From: Paraburkholderia sp. C35
GTDB taxonomy: Bacteria > Pseudomonadota > Gammaproteobacteria > Burkholderiales > Burkholderiaceae
Assembly: GCF_003121405.1 (NCBI RefSeq)
Contig: NZ_QBUY01000009.1
Coordinates: forward strand, 62,001 to 126,000
Reading direction: 5' to 3'
DNA: 64,000 bases
Shown here: piece by piece, positions 35,636 to 45,540 of the stretch
Layout: each line of letters begins with the position of its first letter
How positions within the stretch are numbered: position 1 is the first letter of the stretch
Position numbers and translations under genes: made by a program
Notes under the pieces: model-generated
What the model saw: only the letters and a program-made list of their open reading frames with translations
Told to the model about the DNA's origin: nothing
Databases searched by the model: none

Positions 35636-35847
35636 GCCGGGTAGGGAAATGATATTGGATCGCGAGGATCGGGCGAGTTACGCTGTGGGCAGCTTTGGTA
35701 GCTGAACGAGACATCTTTTCTGGGTTGCTGCCAATCAGGTGAATAACTTCAGTCAAGCTGTTTTCGCATATCAAGCTGGTCTGCCGGGTCGGTGGGAGCC
35801 ATTTTCATTTCGTCATTTTCTCAAAGGGCGATACCGCCCGACATCAA

Positions 35848-36054
35848 ATGGGCAACGATATTGATATCAGCGGCGTGTACGTCCCGCTTCTGTTCGTGCT
35901 TGTAGTGCCTGCTGGTTTTGCTGCGTACCTACTTTTGCGTGTGGTCTCGCGCTTCGGAGCGCGGGGATCTGTGGCGTTCGCGCCGTTGATAGAAGTGTGT
36001 GCATTCTTCAACTTTTGGGCAGTGTTTTGTTACTTCGCAGAACACTGGGGGTAG
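35848..36054 (+). CDS. DUF1656 small membrane protein (AaeX-like)
   Basis: A 68-residue protein with two hydrophobic segments (about 11-33 and 44-63) and the DUF1656 style start DIDISGVYVPLLFVLVVPAG. In Proteobacteria it accompanies HlyD and FUSC efflux components, as AaeX does with AaeAB. It is the first gene of the four-gene efflux operon, 8 bp before the HlyD gene. Its mechanistic role is unknown. Confidence 0.88.
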   Translation: MGNDIDISGVYVPLLFVLVVPAGFAAYLLLRVVSRFGARGSVAFAPLIEVCAFFNFWAVFCYFAEHWG

Positions 36055-36062
36055 GTGGTGCT

Positions 36063-36938
36063 GTGAAGCGTTACATCATTCACGCTGTACGATACGTAAC
36101 TTCCGTCGCGATACTTGTTACATCTGTTTTTGTCGGGGTAGGTGTTTGGCGTCGTTATGAAGACAAGCCATGGACACGCGATGGGCATGTGCTGGCGGAC
36201 GTCGTCAAGATCAGCCCTGACGTGCAAGGCATGGTTACCTCTGTCGACGTGGTCGACAATCAGTTCGTCCGAAAAGGGGACCTGCTATTTGTCGTCGACA
36301 CCCCACGGTACGAAGATGCTGTCGCGAATTCAGATGCTGCGATCGATAACGCACAGGCAGTTCTCGGGCAGGCACGGCGTGTCGTTGTGCGTGATGAGGC
36401 GCTAGGCAATCTGGTAGCGACAGAAGTGTTCGAAGAAGATCAAGCCAAGGTGCGCACCGCGGAGGCCGCGCTTCATCAGGCGATGGCATTGAAACGCACG
36501 GCAATGCTCAATCTCGCACGTACCGAGATTCGGGCATCTGTAGACGGCTATGTGGTGAACCTCTCCCTTCGTCCTGGTGACCGGCTTTCCGCTGGTGCGC
36601 AGGCGATGGCGCTAATCGACGCCAGTTCATACCGTGTCGAAGCCTATCTGGAGGAAACCAAGCTCAAGTATGTCCACGTCGGTGACACCGCAACCATCAA
36701 GCTCATGGGCGAAGATACCCCGCTCACCGGACACGTAGAGAGCATCACGGGTGGGATAGCCGATGACCAGCGCCGTGCCGCTTCGAACCAGCTACCCGCC
36801 ATCAATCCAAGCTTCGACTGGGTTCGGCTTGCTCAACGTATCCCCGTCAGGGTACAAATCGAGCATGTTCCGAGCAATGTTCAGCTCATCATGGGTAGAA
36901 CTGCGACCGTTGTCTTTTCGCCGCGGGAGCACGGGTGA
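36063..36938 (+). CDS. HlyD-family membrane fusion protein (AaeA-like)
   Basis: Start GTG 36063 gives 291 residues. An N-terminal membrane anchor (about 9-26) is followed by the lipoyl half-motif SPDVQGMVTSVDVVDNQFVRKGDLLFVVD, a short coiled-coil, and the second lipoyl and barrel domains (ASVDGYVVNLSLRPGDRL). It links the inner-membrane FUSC pump (38323) with the outer-membrane factor. Its stop overlaps the next start (TGATG). Confidence 0.9.
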   Translation: MKRYIIHAVRYVTSVAILVTSVFVGVGVWRRYEDKPWTRDGHVLADVVKISPDVQGMVTSVDVVDNQFVRKGDLLFVVDTPRYEDAVANSDAAIDNAQAVLGQARRVVVRDEALGNLVATEVFEEDQAKVRTAEAALHQAMALKRTAMLNLARTEIRASVDGYVVNLSLRPGDRLSAGAQAMALIDASSYRVEAYLEETKLKYVHVGDTATIKLMGEDTPLTGHVESITGGIADDQRRAASNQLPAINPSFDWVRLAQRIPVRVQIEHVPSNVQLIMGRTATVVFSPREHG

Positions 36939-38326
36939 TGTTCAGGCTTGTTTGTGCGCTCATCGCAACATCGCTCACCGTTTGCGCGTGTATGTCCGGA
37001 CCGGACTACACCATTCCTGAAAATGCAGTCGCTAAAAGTAAGAATGCAGATGGCCCGTTTATCGGTGCGTCATCCGATGGCATCGCTACGCTGCCGCTAC
37101 CTGATCACTGGTGGCGACTGTATGAAGACGAGAGGCTGGATGGATATGTCGTGGAAGCCCTCCGAGCGAATGCCGACCTCCGCGCAGCTGATGCCAATCT
37201 CGCTCGCGCGACCGCCATTGTCTCTGAAGTAAAGGCTCAACGACTGCCTTCCACGCAAATTACTGGGTGCAGCATTTACAATCGACTTGGCGGCTGTAGC
37301 CCGACCCAGAAGGTGGACGGCGGAAGTTACTCTCTTGGAGCGGCTGTCGCCTATCCGCTAGACCTCGCTGGCGGCGTTACACGGGCGATCGAGCAAGCTA
37401 AAGCCAACCACGAAGCGGTCGCCGCCATAAGGGACAGCGTTCGTTTGACCGTCGTGGCTGCGGTCGCACGAAATTACGTCGAGGTTTGTTCATCTAACCG
37501 CTCCCTCGCTGCGGTAAAGCGCGTAGTGATGGTGCAGGAGCAAACACTTGACGCCGTCCAGAAGCTCTCCTCGTATGGAAGAGCGACACCGTTTGATGTT
37601 TCGAGAGCTCAGGCGGCAGCAGACCAGAGCGCGGCCGCCGTGCCATCGATTTTGGCGCAACGGCAGGCGTCGCTTTATGCGCTTGCGGCGCTGATGGGGA
37701 AGCCATCGACCAAATATCCTCGGGAGATGGAGGATTGCCCACTGCCTCCAATGATTCGCAGACCTCTGCCTGTCGGCGATGGAGCTGGGCTAATCCGTCG
37801 CCGACCCGATATCCGGGCGGCTGAGAGGGAACTTGCGGGAGCGACTGCAGGTATCGGTGTGCAGACGGCACAACTGTATCCGGAGATTACGCTGGTCGGG
37901 ACTATCGCGATGATTGGTCCACCTCGTGTGTGGGGAGGTAGCATCGGACCATTGCTTTCATGGTCCTGGCCGAATCACGTAGCGGTGCGTGCGCGGATCA
38001 ACGAAGCTGGAGCCGAAGCAGATGCTGCGTCTGCTGATTTTGACGGTTCAGTCCTCAAGGCGCTACAACAGGTTGAGACAGCCCTGGACACGTACGCCAA
38101 GCAGATTCAAGCCACAGCACAGCTCACTGCTGCGCGCGACGATGCCCAGAAGGCTGCGAGTCAGGCTGGGAAGCTTTTCCGCTTTGGACGCACGGACCTG
38201 CTGAGCCTCCTGCAGGCAGAAGCAGCATTAAGCGCGTCTGAGACTTCTCTCGCAAATGGACAGAGCGCGCTTGCTGATGACCAGACGAACGTATTCATCT
38301 CGCTTGGTGGAGGGTGGGAACCGTGA
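36938..38326 (+). CDS. NodT-type outer-membrane efflux factor, lipoprotein
   Basis: A 462-residue TolC-like protein; the start ATG 36938 overlaps the HlyD stop. The N-terminus has a lipoprotein signal ending in a Cys (about residue 18) followed by MSGPDYTIP, as in NodT/OprM proteins. Repeated helical segments with LRAADANLARATAIVSEVKAQRLP and the matching second half (RRRPDIRAAERELAGATAGIG) form the alpha-barrel. It provides the exit duct of the tripartite pump. Confidence 0.92.
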   Translation: MFRLVCALIATSLTVCACMSGPDYTIPENAVAKSKNADGPFIGASSDGIATLPLPDHWWRLYEDERLDGYVVEALRANADLRAADANLARATAIVSEVKAQRLPSTQITGCSIYNRLGGCSPTQKVDGGSYSLGAAVAYPLDLAGGVTRAIEQAKANHEAVAAIRDSVRLTVVAAVARNYVEVCSSNRSLAAVKRVVMVQEQTLDAVQKLSSYGRATPFDVSRAQAAADQSAAAVPSILAQRQASLYALAALMGKPSTKYPREMEDCPLPPMIRRPLPVGDGAGLIRRRPDIRAAERELAGATAGIGVQTAQLYPEITLVGTIAMIGPPRVWGGSIGPLLSWSWPNHVAVRARINEAGAEADAASADFDGSVLKALQQVETALDTYAKQIQATAQLTAARDDAQKAASQAGKLFRFGRTDLLSLLQAEAALSASETSLANGQSALADDQTNVFISLGGGWEP

Positions 38327-40377
38327 CAATCGGAACGGGCTTTCCAAGAAGGATAGCGCACAGGATTTTCGCTGACTCGCAATTCAAGGCGGACAGGCGC
38401 GCGGCGTTGTTCGCGGTCAAAATCTTCATCACGACGATGATTGCGTTCTATATAGCCGTAAGAAATGGGCTCGAAAGCCCGTCCTGGACGTTGACTACAT
38501 CCTTCCTGGTGGCGCAGCCTTTCGCCGCATCTGTCCGTTCCAAGGCAGTGTTTCGGCTTGGAGGAACGTGTCTGAGCGCGGTTGCGATGGTCGTTCTGAT
38601 CCCGTTCTTCGCGGATAGTCCGTTCGCCATGACCGCCGCTATTGCTGCATGGCTGAGCTACTGCGTTTATATGTCAACGCTTGACCGCACCGCTCGCTCT
38701 TACGCGTTTCTTCTTGCTGGCTACACCGCGAGCGCCATTGGATTTCTCGTTGTCCAGCAACCGCAAACGGTGTTTTCGGTTGCGCTTTCCCGGGTTGAGG
38801 AGGTCTCACTCGGGATCGTGGTCGCGACGGTCATACACGGTCTGTTTTTGCCGATAAGCCTTACGGACTCGATAAACGAGACCGCGTCCCGCCTGCGGGC
38901 GCGTACGAGCAAGCTCTTAAATGATTCCATCGACCTGAATTTGTCTCGTGCGTCGGTGAATGACGACATCCTCAAATTTTCTTCTGAACTGCTCGAACTA
39001 CATCAGATGGCGGTCCATCTTCCGTACGATGCGTCGCGTAAAGCGCAGGATCGTCAGGCCATTCGCGCGCTAGAAAGCCAGTTGCTCCTGCTCATGCCGA
39101 TTCTGTCGAAGTTGTCGGAACGAATGGATGGCATGAGGAAACGACAGTCTCTGGGAGACAATGAGAGAAATGCGCTCATCTCGACAGGTCAAATCCTGGA
39201 CGGGTTCCAGCGAGGCAATCTTGTCCCTGTCGCGGAAGCATTGGACCGACTAGCGAAGTGCAATATTGGAGGCCCGGCAGGCCATCGCGATGATCTGGCG
39301 GTGAGCTTTCATGGGGCACTCGCTGAACTGGTCATTGTTTATCACAGGCTCTGTCGTTTATACGCTCATCTGGACGACCGGTGGAAGCCACTTGACGACG
39401 ACCTTCGCGTTCTGATGAAAAAGTTGCCCGAGCGAAGTCTTCACGTTGATCGGGCGCACGCGACCCGTGCCGCAGCCGGTATATTCGTCACGACGGTTGT
39501 TGCTGGAGCAGTCTGGATCTTCACAGCGTGGGTCGACGGCGGAAGTGCCGTCTCTCTGGCCGGGGTCGTTTTCGCGCTTTTTTCTGCTTCGGAAAGACCT
39601 GGTCCCGCTACCTCAAAGTTGATAATAGGCGCGGCTGCAGGTATGGCGCTAGCGGTATTCTATGTGCTTCGCCTGTTGCCGACTGTGTCTGATTACGTGA
39701 GTCTCTTCGCGACTCTTGCGCCGGCGTTTCTTCTGATTGGCATACTCGTTGGACACCGTTCCTCCAGTCTCGCCGGGTTGGGTATGGTGGTCGGCTTTCT
39801 CCCAATGCTTGGACTTGGTAACACGTATGTGGAGCCCACAGGTCATTTTCTTCAGGCGGCAATTGCGGAGCTAGTAGGAATGATCTTTGCCTTTTTGATG
39901 CTCAAGCTGGTTACTTCAATTGGAGCTCGGAACAGCACCCGCTACCTCGTGCGTTCGTTCAGAAGGGACGTAGCCTCGCGAGCACGGGGGGTAGGTGAAT
40001 CTGAGCCGGAATGGCTGAGTCGCATGATAGACCGTGCTGCGCTTCTTGCTATTAACAACCATAACGGAGACCAACGCTGGCATCTGGTAGACCCGCTTCC
40101 TGATATTCGTATTGGGCTTACGGCTGGACGCCTGCATGCTCTCATCGACCAACATCCGGATTGGGGAGCGCCGCTGCTCCTGCGGATTCTTGTGCAAGTC
40201 GAGGAATACTTTTCTAGCGCGACGGGAGGGGCAGCACTTGCGCCGTCGCCGGCTACCAGCTTTGACATCTACGGCGAGATCGAACTGATGAGTAACACGT
40301 TCAACCCATCATCAACAGAGGTCAAAGCGCTTCTAGCTGAACTGCGACTTGACCTTGCCGCATTGGCATGTGCATAG
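38323..40377 (+). CDS. FUSC-family aromatic acid efflux transporter (AaeB-like)
   Basis: About 684-687 residues. The start is GTG 38323 or GTG 38314; both overlap the previous gene, and the GGAGGGTGGG just upstream favours 38323. Two six-helix membrane blocks are visible, the first with KIFITTMIAFYIAVRNGLESPSW (the FUSC signature) and the second after about residue 385. They are separated by a cytoplasmic helical part. AaeB exports p-hydroxybenzoate and related acids as a relief valve. This pump probably protects against overload from the neighbouring catabolic blocks. Confidence 0.9.
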   Translation: MTIGTGFPRRIAHRIFADSQFKADRRAALFAVKIFITTMIAFYIAVRNGLESPSWTLTTSFLVAQPFAASVRSKAVFRLGGTCLSAVAMVVLIPFFADSPFAMTAAIAAWLSYCVYMSTLDRTARSYAFLLAGYTASAIGFLVVQQPQTVFSVALSRVEEVSLGIVVATVIHGLFLPISLTDSINETASRLRARTSKLLNDSIDLNLSRASVNDDILKFSSELLELHQMAVHLPYDASRKAQDRQAIRALESQLLLLMPILSKLSERMDGMRKRQSLGDNERNALISTGQILDGFQRGNLVPVAEALDRLAKCNIGGPAGHRDDLAVSFHGALAELVIVYHRLCRLYAHLDDRWKPLDDDLRVLMKKLPERSLHVDRAHATRAAAGIFVTTVVAGAVWIFTAWVDGGSAVSLAGVVFALFSASERPGPATSKLIIGAAAGMALAVFYVLRLLPTVSDYVSLFATLAPAFLLIGILVGHRSSSLAGLGMVVGFLPMLGLGNTYVEPTGHFLQAAIAELVGMIFAFLMLKLVTSIGARNSTRYLVRSFRRDVASRARGVGESEPEWLSRMIDRAALLAINNHNGDQRWHLVDPLPDIRIGLTAGRLHALIDQHPDWGAPLLLRILVQVEEYFSSATGGAALAPSPATSFDIYGEIELMSNTFNPSSTEVKALLAELRLDLAALACA

Positions 40378-40459
40378 GAAGACACTACCTGACTGACGTG
40401 CCAGCTACTCCTTGAGTGTCGTTTGTTTTGCAAGAAACGTTGCACAGAAAATCGCACAT

Positions 40460-41689
40460 CTAACAGCCGGCCGCTGCATTAGATGTGATTTTGCAGATCC
40501 AGTTGTGCGTGTTAGGTACCAGTAGCGACGACAGCGATAGCTTCGTCGCCGTCGCACAAAGTGCTGCATATTGCGCCATGCTGTTCCCACTCGGGTTCGG
40601 TTTCCCGTCGGGACTGATGGTGTCGATTACTCCTTCGACGAATCGAGGTCGTAGTTCCCCGCCCGGGTCTGTGGAATCACAGCCGCGATTGCGGCCTACA
40701 AAGCCCGGACCACCTGAATCTCCCTGGCAAAATGCACGGCTATCTGCCACGGGATCGAATTGAAGATGTGACGCCGTAGTGGACGTAATAGCATCGAGTG
40801 GCTGTGGCCACGTGAGGTTGAATTGTCCGTAGGTTCCCCCATCCGCGTCTGAGAACCCGTAACCGGCAAGCGTAATTAATCGTGAGAAGCTGCCCAGATT
40901 TGGAGAAACCAAACCGGCGGGCGGGACATCCGACCCAGGAAAACCTGTTTGCAGATGGAGCATGGCGATATCGTTCCGGAAATCGGGAGGTCCCGAAAAT
41001 CCGCCCATTACGATGACCCTGTCGGGCTTGACGATACGTTGCGTAGCCGGCAACGAGAGGGCATTAATCGCATTCACTGTAACCGTTTGAGGCGATGTGT
41101 AAGTGAAATCGCCATCCGCCTGTTGCTTGAGTGTGTCTGAAGGCATCGCTACCGCGAAGCAGTGAGCGGCCGTGAGAACCCAGCTAGACCCGACGACCGT
41201 ACCCGTACAGGTCTGCGTCGTTGTGCCGAGACGTACCACTTCTGGAAACTGCGAAGGTGCATAACGTATTGAGATTCGCGCTGTACTGTTGTTTGTCGTA
41301 GCTTTCAGATTGTTGAATGGGACGTTGCAGTCTCGAAGAGGGCTTTTTTGTATTGATTGTGGAAGATTCATGTCCGCGGAGATGCCCAATATGTTCAACG
41401 GCCGATTCGCAGCCTCAGAATAAAGAGTTTGAGTGGAGAGGCGACCTGCGAGAGTTGCTCGATGGAGCGTGGAACTTGACTCAAGCTTCGATAGCAGTTC
41501 CGATACGTTCGCGTTCAGCTGAATTGGAAGGCTGCAAGTCGGATCGGATGTACCTGGACCGCATGGCGTTCCGGAACCAGTGATCTGATTAGGGCCGGGC
41601 GGAGGGGCGGCCATCGAAATCGCTGTAGCGGTGCCCACGGCACCCATGAGTAGGTGATGCACTCGTTTCTTGGAATAGGAACGACGCAT
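40460..41689 (-). CDS. Secreted trypsin-like serine protease
   Basis: ATG 41689, with AGGAG upstream, gives 409 residues; the longer open frame adds 20 residues. A signal-type N-terminus (HHLLMGAVGTATAISMA) precedes a proline/serine-rich region. The S1 peptidase domain begins near VRLGTTTQTCTGTVVGSSWVLTAAHC (here the His), then NDIAMLHL (Asp) and CQGDSGGP (Ser), a full catalytic triad. Several cysteines suggest disulfides. It has no neighbour of related function and is convergent with the FUSC gene. S1 trypsin-like proteases are less common in Gram-negative bacteria than DegP types. Confidence 0.88.
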   Translation of the reverse strand: MRRSYSKKRVHHLLMGAVGTATAISMAAPPPGPNQITGSGTPCGPGTSDPTCSLPIQLNANVSELLSKLESSSTLHRATLAGRLSTQTLYSEAANRPLNILGISADMNLPQSIQKSPLRDCNVPFNNLKATTNNSTARISIRYAPSQFPEVVRLGTTTQTCTGTVVGSSWVLTAAHCFAVAMPSDTLKQQADGDFTYTSPQTVTVNAINALSLPATQRIVKPDRVIVMGGFSGPPDFRNDIAMLHLQTGFPGSDVPPAGLVSPNLGSFSRLITLAGYGFSDADGGTYGQFNLTWPQPLDAITSTTASHLQFDPVADSRAFCQGDSGGPGFVGRNRGCDSTDPGGELRPRFVEGVIDTISPDGKPNPSGNSMAQYAALCATATKLSLSSLLVPNTHNWICKITSNAAAGC

Positions 41690-42301
41690 GATGTCAGCTC
41701 CTGCTGTGAAGAAAAACAGAGTCATGCGAAGTGGGCGAGTTTCGAGCATGCAGCGATTATGCGTGCGGGGATGCGACGACAGAAATCGAGTTCAAGGACA
41801 CATCGCTTACAGGAAGCTGCCATGGCTCAACAGGCGATTCGAATTGACATCGTTAGTGTGAGTTATTCATCTTCAGTGCGTGAGTTGTCTTGGCTGATCG
41901 AGCAAAGATCAACATAGTAAAAATAGATTGATGGAGCTGACCGGTCAAGCGAAGTGAATCTAATTTTTAGTAGATTTGCTTTTTAATTAAGAGCTCTATA
42001 TAAATCTCGTTAAGAACCTGTTTAGATGTCGAAGTATGAAATCTACAAAGAACGTCCCGTTATCTATGAAAACGTGCGCTTCCGTACATACGATATTAAG
42101 CAACGTGTCACGATAATCGCAATAGATGGTCTGATCTCGCTGAAAACGAAAATTCGAATGCCACGCGAGCAGTACCGAGATGTCTGAAATTGACGGTATC
42201 CAGCACGAGATGTCACCCTCCGCTTACTCGAGAGCTTAAAAGGCCTCTCGCAGAAGCGCCCGTTCGCATGTCATCAACCCCTGCCTGCTGAGCAAAAAGC
42301 C
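41690..42301. other. Long AT-rich intergenic region before the lipoprotein gene
   Basis: About 610 bases, with 41920-42020 particularly AT-rich. No supported gene. It must contain the promoters of the protease (leftward) and lipoprotein (rightward) genes. No clear palindrome or tRNA was recognised. Confidence 0.5.
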
Positions 42302-44038
42302 ATGAGAATATTTTCGAATAGGTTTCAGAAGGTAGTGATTCTTTCAGCTCTGTTTTGTGCGGGCTGTGGATCGGAGATCACGGTTACTCATGTCGATGCG
42401 GATACATCAAGCGAACCAATGACCGGCGTCCCTTGGACATTACCGATGACTCAGTACAGCGTGGTAATAACCAGAGAGGTGACAAGTTGCGATGGAGGCT
42501 TAAGCGGAAAGGTTACGGTTTCACTCACTTCAGGGAAGGCACCTGATCCTGATCAGCATTATCTGCTCGACTCCTCAGGTATCTGGGCGACGAGCGATAT
42601 TGCAACCAACCTGGCGTCGGATGGTAGCAATTCAAGCTTAAATGCATCGTCGCAAGGAGCCGGTGGCATAATCATCACCTCTGTCGCGCAGTTCGCCGCA
42701 GGTGCTGTAGAGGCAGTTGGTGCAGCAGTGCCAGTTGGAGGGCCGCCAATTGTTGACGGTGGGGCCCACCCCCCCCCGCCGCCTCCGTCACCCGCTTCAA
42801 CGCAATGCGGGCCAGCGGTGAAGGCAGCCATCGAAAAATTGCATCCACCAAAACCTAAATCCAGTCTCCAGCAGCCGGTGACTGACGACCAGAAGGCCTT
42901 AACTGCGCCGACCGCGACGGTGACGTTACTGACCGCGCAGGCGTCTAGGGAAAAGAAGTATCTCGCCGAACTTGACGCGGCACTTCGCGAACAGGAAAAG
43001 GCGCAGAAGACGATGGATTCGGACCAGGCGTCTTTTACTGCGAATCGGAAGAAAGTCAGCTATTCCGAAACAGTGTCATGGCCTCCTAGCGGCGGCATTT
43101 TTGAATCGAAAATGCCTTCGAAGCTTTCGGGTTGCGTTTTTCAACAGTGGACAAGCAGCAAGGATGGATCCGAATGCACATCAGAACAATTGCCGGAGGA
43201 CACCAAATCTGACTCCTTCAATGTATGGTTCGCGCTCTATTGCAAAAATACTGATGGTTCGTGGTCCAAGCCCGGGCCAGGCGCGCAGCCGAAATCGTGC
43301 GGTGCCGTATTCGCCACGCCTGTTGTAGCGAATGGACACGTGGGTGTGCCCGTTCGCATACCGAAGATGGGCCGGCTGCTCGTTTGCACGAAAACGGCGT
43401 GTCCACCAGAGTTGCCTGTGGGCTGGATGCCGCCGAAGGGGCAAACTGCTTCTGCGGACGCGCCCGTTCTGCAACTAGGTCAGATGTACAACGTTCGTGC
43501 TGCGGGTGGGGCCTTCAAAAACGAAGCTGCTGCCATTGTGCTTGACGCATCCGGCTCCCCTCAATCAATTGAGGTTAGTGAGAAGACTGCTGCAGCTGCA
43601 GCTGCGGTTGGTGCGGCTGCCTCAGCTGCTCAAGCTGCCGCAGCCGTGCCAGGAGCTGTGGCATCAGCGCATCTGACCGAAGCACAGGCCCTCTCGGCTC
43701 AGATAACCGCACAGACGGCGCAGACGAACTTCAACGCGACTTCGAGCACTGCGTACGAAACTGACCAGATACAAGCTGCCACCGGGCTTCAGAGCGCCAA
43801 AAACCTGCTCGCCACTGCCAAAGCGAACGCGGTTGCTGCGGGGCCGAGCGCCGCTCTAGCTGCTCAGGTGGGTTTGCTGAATCAGCAAAATCAGCTCGCG
43901 GCGCTTGAGGCGGGTGCGAAAAATGTTTCAACGGAAGACGCTCTCTCAGCGGAGACCACTCTTTACAATGACCAGACTGCGGAGGTCAATGCCGAAGTCT
44001 CCGCTACAGCTGCCCGCGCGTTGCTCTCAGGAAAATAG
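42302..44038 (+). CDS. Orphan lipoprotein with proline-rich linker and Ala-rich coiled coil
   Basis: A 578-residue protein of unknown function. An N-terminal hydrophobic signal ends in ALFCAGC (Cys 22), an acceptable lipoprotein site although the -3 residue is unusual. Then come a globular region with paired cysteines, a proline-run linker (HPPPPPPSPAS, about residue 158), and a lysine/glutamate coiled segment. A cysteine-bearing domain follows (SGCVFQQWTSSKDGSECTSE, about 275-295). The last 150 residues are very rich in Ala, Gln and Thr and predicted long helices, similar to autotransporter or tape-like repeats. It is preceded by an AT-rich gap. I recognise no family. Confidence 0.6.
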   Translation: MRIFSNRFQKVVILSALFCAGCGSEITVTHVDADTSSEPMTGVPWTLPMTQYSVVITREVTSCDGGLSGKVTVSLTSGKAPDPDQHYLLDSSGIWATSDIATNLASDGSNSSLNASSQGAGGIIITSVAQFAAGAVEAVGAAVPVGGPPIVDGGAHPPPPPPSPASTQCGPAVKAAIEKLHPPKPKSSLQQPVTDDQKALTAPTATVTLLTAQASREKKYLAELDAALREQEKAQKTMDSDQASFTANRKKVSYSETVSWPPSGGIFESKMPSKLSGCVFQQWTSSKDGSECTSEQLPEDTKSDSFNVWFALYCKNTDGSWSKPGPGAQPKSCGAVFATPVVANGHVGVPVRIPKMGRLLVCTKTACPPELPVGWMPPKGQTASADAPVLQLGQMYNVRAAGGAFKNEAAAIVLDASGSPQSIEVSEKTAAAAAAVGAAASAAQAAAAVPGAVASAHLTEAQALSAQITAQTAQTNFNATSSTAYETDQIQAATGLQSAKNLLATAKANAVAAGPSAALAAQVGLLNQQNQLAALEAGAKNVSTEDALSAETTLYNDQTAEVNAEVSATAARALLSGK

Positions 44039-44076
44039 CAAACCGCTCGAGAGAGTGGTTCGAGAGAAGCTAGAAG

Positions 44077-44997
44077 TCACTGCGGCAAACTGGACTGGAG
44101 TCGTGTGTGCACGAATGTCTTTAAAAAATCGATCCAGGTGCGTATTTTTGCGTCGAGATACTGGCGTGATGCGTACAAGGCAAAGACAGACAGCGGCTGC
44201 AGGTCCCACTCTGGCAAAACGCGCACGATCGCGCCGGTCTGTAGGTAGGGGAGTGCCGACAGCATCGGCACCGGCGCGATTCCCAGTCCCTCCATGACCG
44301 CAATCGTCAGCGCGTCTGCCGCATTTACCCGTAACCGGTCCGGCGGCAGGCTGATATCGACGTTTTCCTCCAATCCGATAAAGCTCCAACGATCTGATGG
44401 AAAAAGCGCGTTGGCGAAGCGCAGACACGAGTGATGCCGCAAGTCATCAAGGGTTCGGGGAATACCGGCACTCTCCAGATATGCCGGGGACGCGCAAAGA
44501 ACGCTTCCCATCGAGCAGATGGGCGATGAGACGAGCAGGGAGTCAGGAGGCTTCGATCCCGTTATCTGCAAGACGACGTCATATCCTTCCTCAAGAATAT
44601 CGGGTTGATGCTGCGACAGCGTCAGTTCGACGCGAACGCGGGGATGTTCGTTCAGGTATCGGGTGAGGGCGGGAACCACATAGTGCTGACCGAAGGTAAT
44701 TGGAGCGTGCACACGCAATGAGCCACTGACAGACACTTGAGCATTTCCTGCCTCCGCTTCGGAAAGGTCAACAAGTTCGAGCATCTCCTTGCAGCGCGCG
44801 AGATAGCGGTCTCCGGATTCAGTCAATACAACGCGACGCGTTGTGCGATTTAGCAATCGAGTCTGCAGATGTGTTTCGAGTTCGACGATGGTGCGCGACA
44901 CCTGTGCCGGCGCAACGCCAAGCTGACGGGCTGCGGTTGTAAAACTCGCGCCTTCTGCCACCTTCACGAACATTCGCATTGCGCGTATCAAGTCCAT
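44077..44997 (-). CDS. LysR-family regulator
   Basis: A 306-residue LysR protein: MDLIRAMRMFVKVAEGASFTTAARQL with GVAPAQVSRTIVELETHLQTRLLNRTTRR, then the effector domain. The CrgA/PA2206-like subgroup fits the R-T-T-R-R motif. The 255-bp gap to the DUF4148 gene (45253) is divergent, so it may control that gene. No strong dyad was seen by eye. Confidence 0.9.
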   Translation of the reverse strand: MDLIRAMRMFVKVAEGASFTTAARQLGVAPAQVSRTIVELETHLQTRLLNRTTRRVVLTESGDRYLARCKEMLELVDLSEAEAGNAQVSVSGSLRVHAPITFGQHYVVPALTRYLNEHPRVRVELTLSQHQPDILEEGYDVVLQITGSKPPDSLLVSSPICSMGSVLCASPAYLESAGIPRTLDDLRHHSCLRFANALFPSDRWSFIGLEENVDISLPPDRLRVNAADALTIAVMEGLGIAPVPMLSALPYLQTGAIVRVLPEWDLQPLSVFALYASRQYLDAKIRTWIDFLKTFVHTRLQSSLPQ

Positions 44998-45252
44998 TCG
45001 TTGCTACCTTTCGCAATTGCTTTCTTGTGAGTCAGGTCACTCGTGATGCGGGCTGGAGTCGGGTATGGCTAGTCGGGACGTCGTCGAATTCAAGGCAAGT
45101 GACGGCAAGGTAACGAAGGCTACACGAAAGATTGATGAGAAATTGATCACAGATTTTTAACAAACGAGTAGTCAATCAGGCGTCGCTCGCGTGAGATTAT
45201 TGCTACACAGCGACAACAGTCGCGATCCTTTCGACTAATCCTGGAGTCCGAT

Positions 45253-45540
45253 GTGACGCAGACCTCGACAATCCTTACAGCAGTGATGCTCTTTCTTCCG
45301 TTTGCTGCGATGGCGCAGAGCACCGGCACAGTCACGCGTGCGCAGGTTCGTGCGGACCTTATTGCAATCGAACAGGCTGGCTACAAACCCGGCGTACAGG
45401 ACCCCGACTACCCAGCAAAGTACCAGGCGGCCGAAGCACGTGTCGCGGCTCGGAATGCACCGAACCAGATGGAGGGATACGGTGTACCGGCAGCGGGTTC
45501 GTCGCAGGCAGGTCATACGGGAACTACGGGTCAAAACTGA
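45253..45540 (+). CDS. DUF4148 secreted small protein
   Basis: A 95-residue protein starting at GTG 45253, with GGAG upstream. The signal peptide ends at AMAQ, and the mature part has VTRAQVRADLIAIEQAGYKPG and YPAKYQAAEARVAAR, the DUF4148 pattern common in Burkholderiaceae. It is a small periplasmic protein of unknown role, often beside regulators. Well supported as a gene. Confidence 0.85.
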   Translation: MTQTSTILTAVMLFLPFAAMAQSTGTVTRAQVRADLIAIEQAGYKPGVQDPDYPAKYQAAEARVAARNAPNQMEGYGVPAAGSSQAGHTGTTGQN

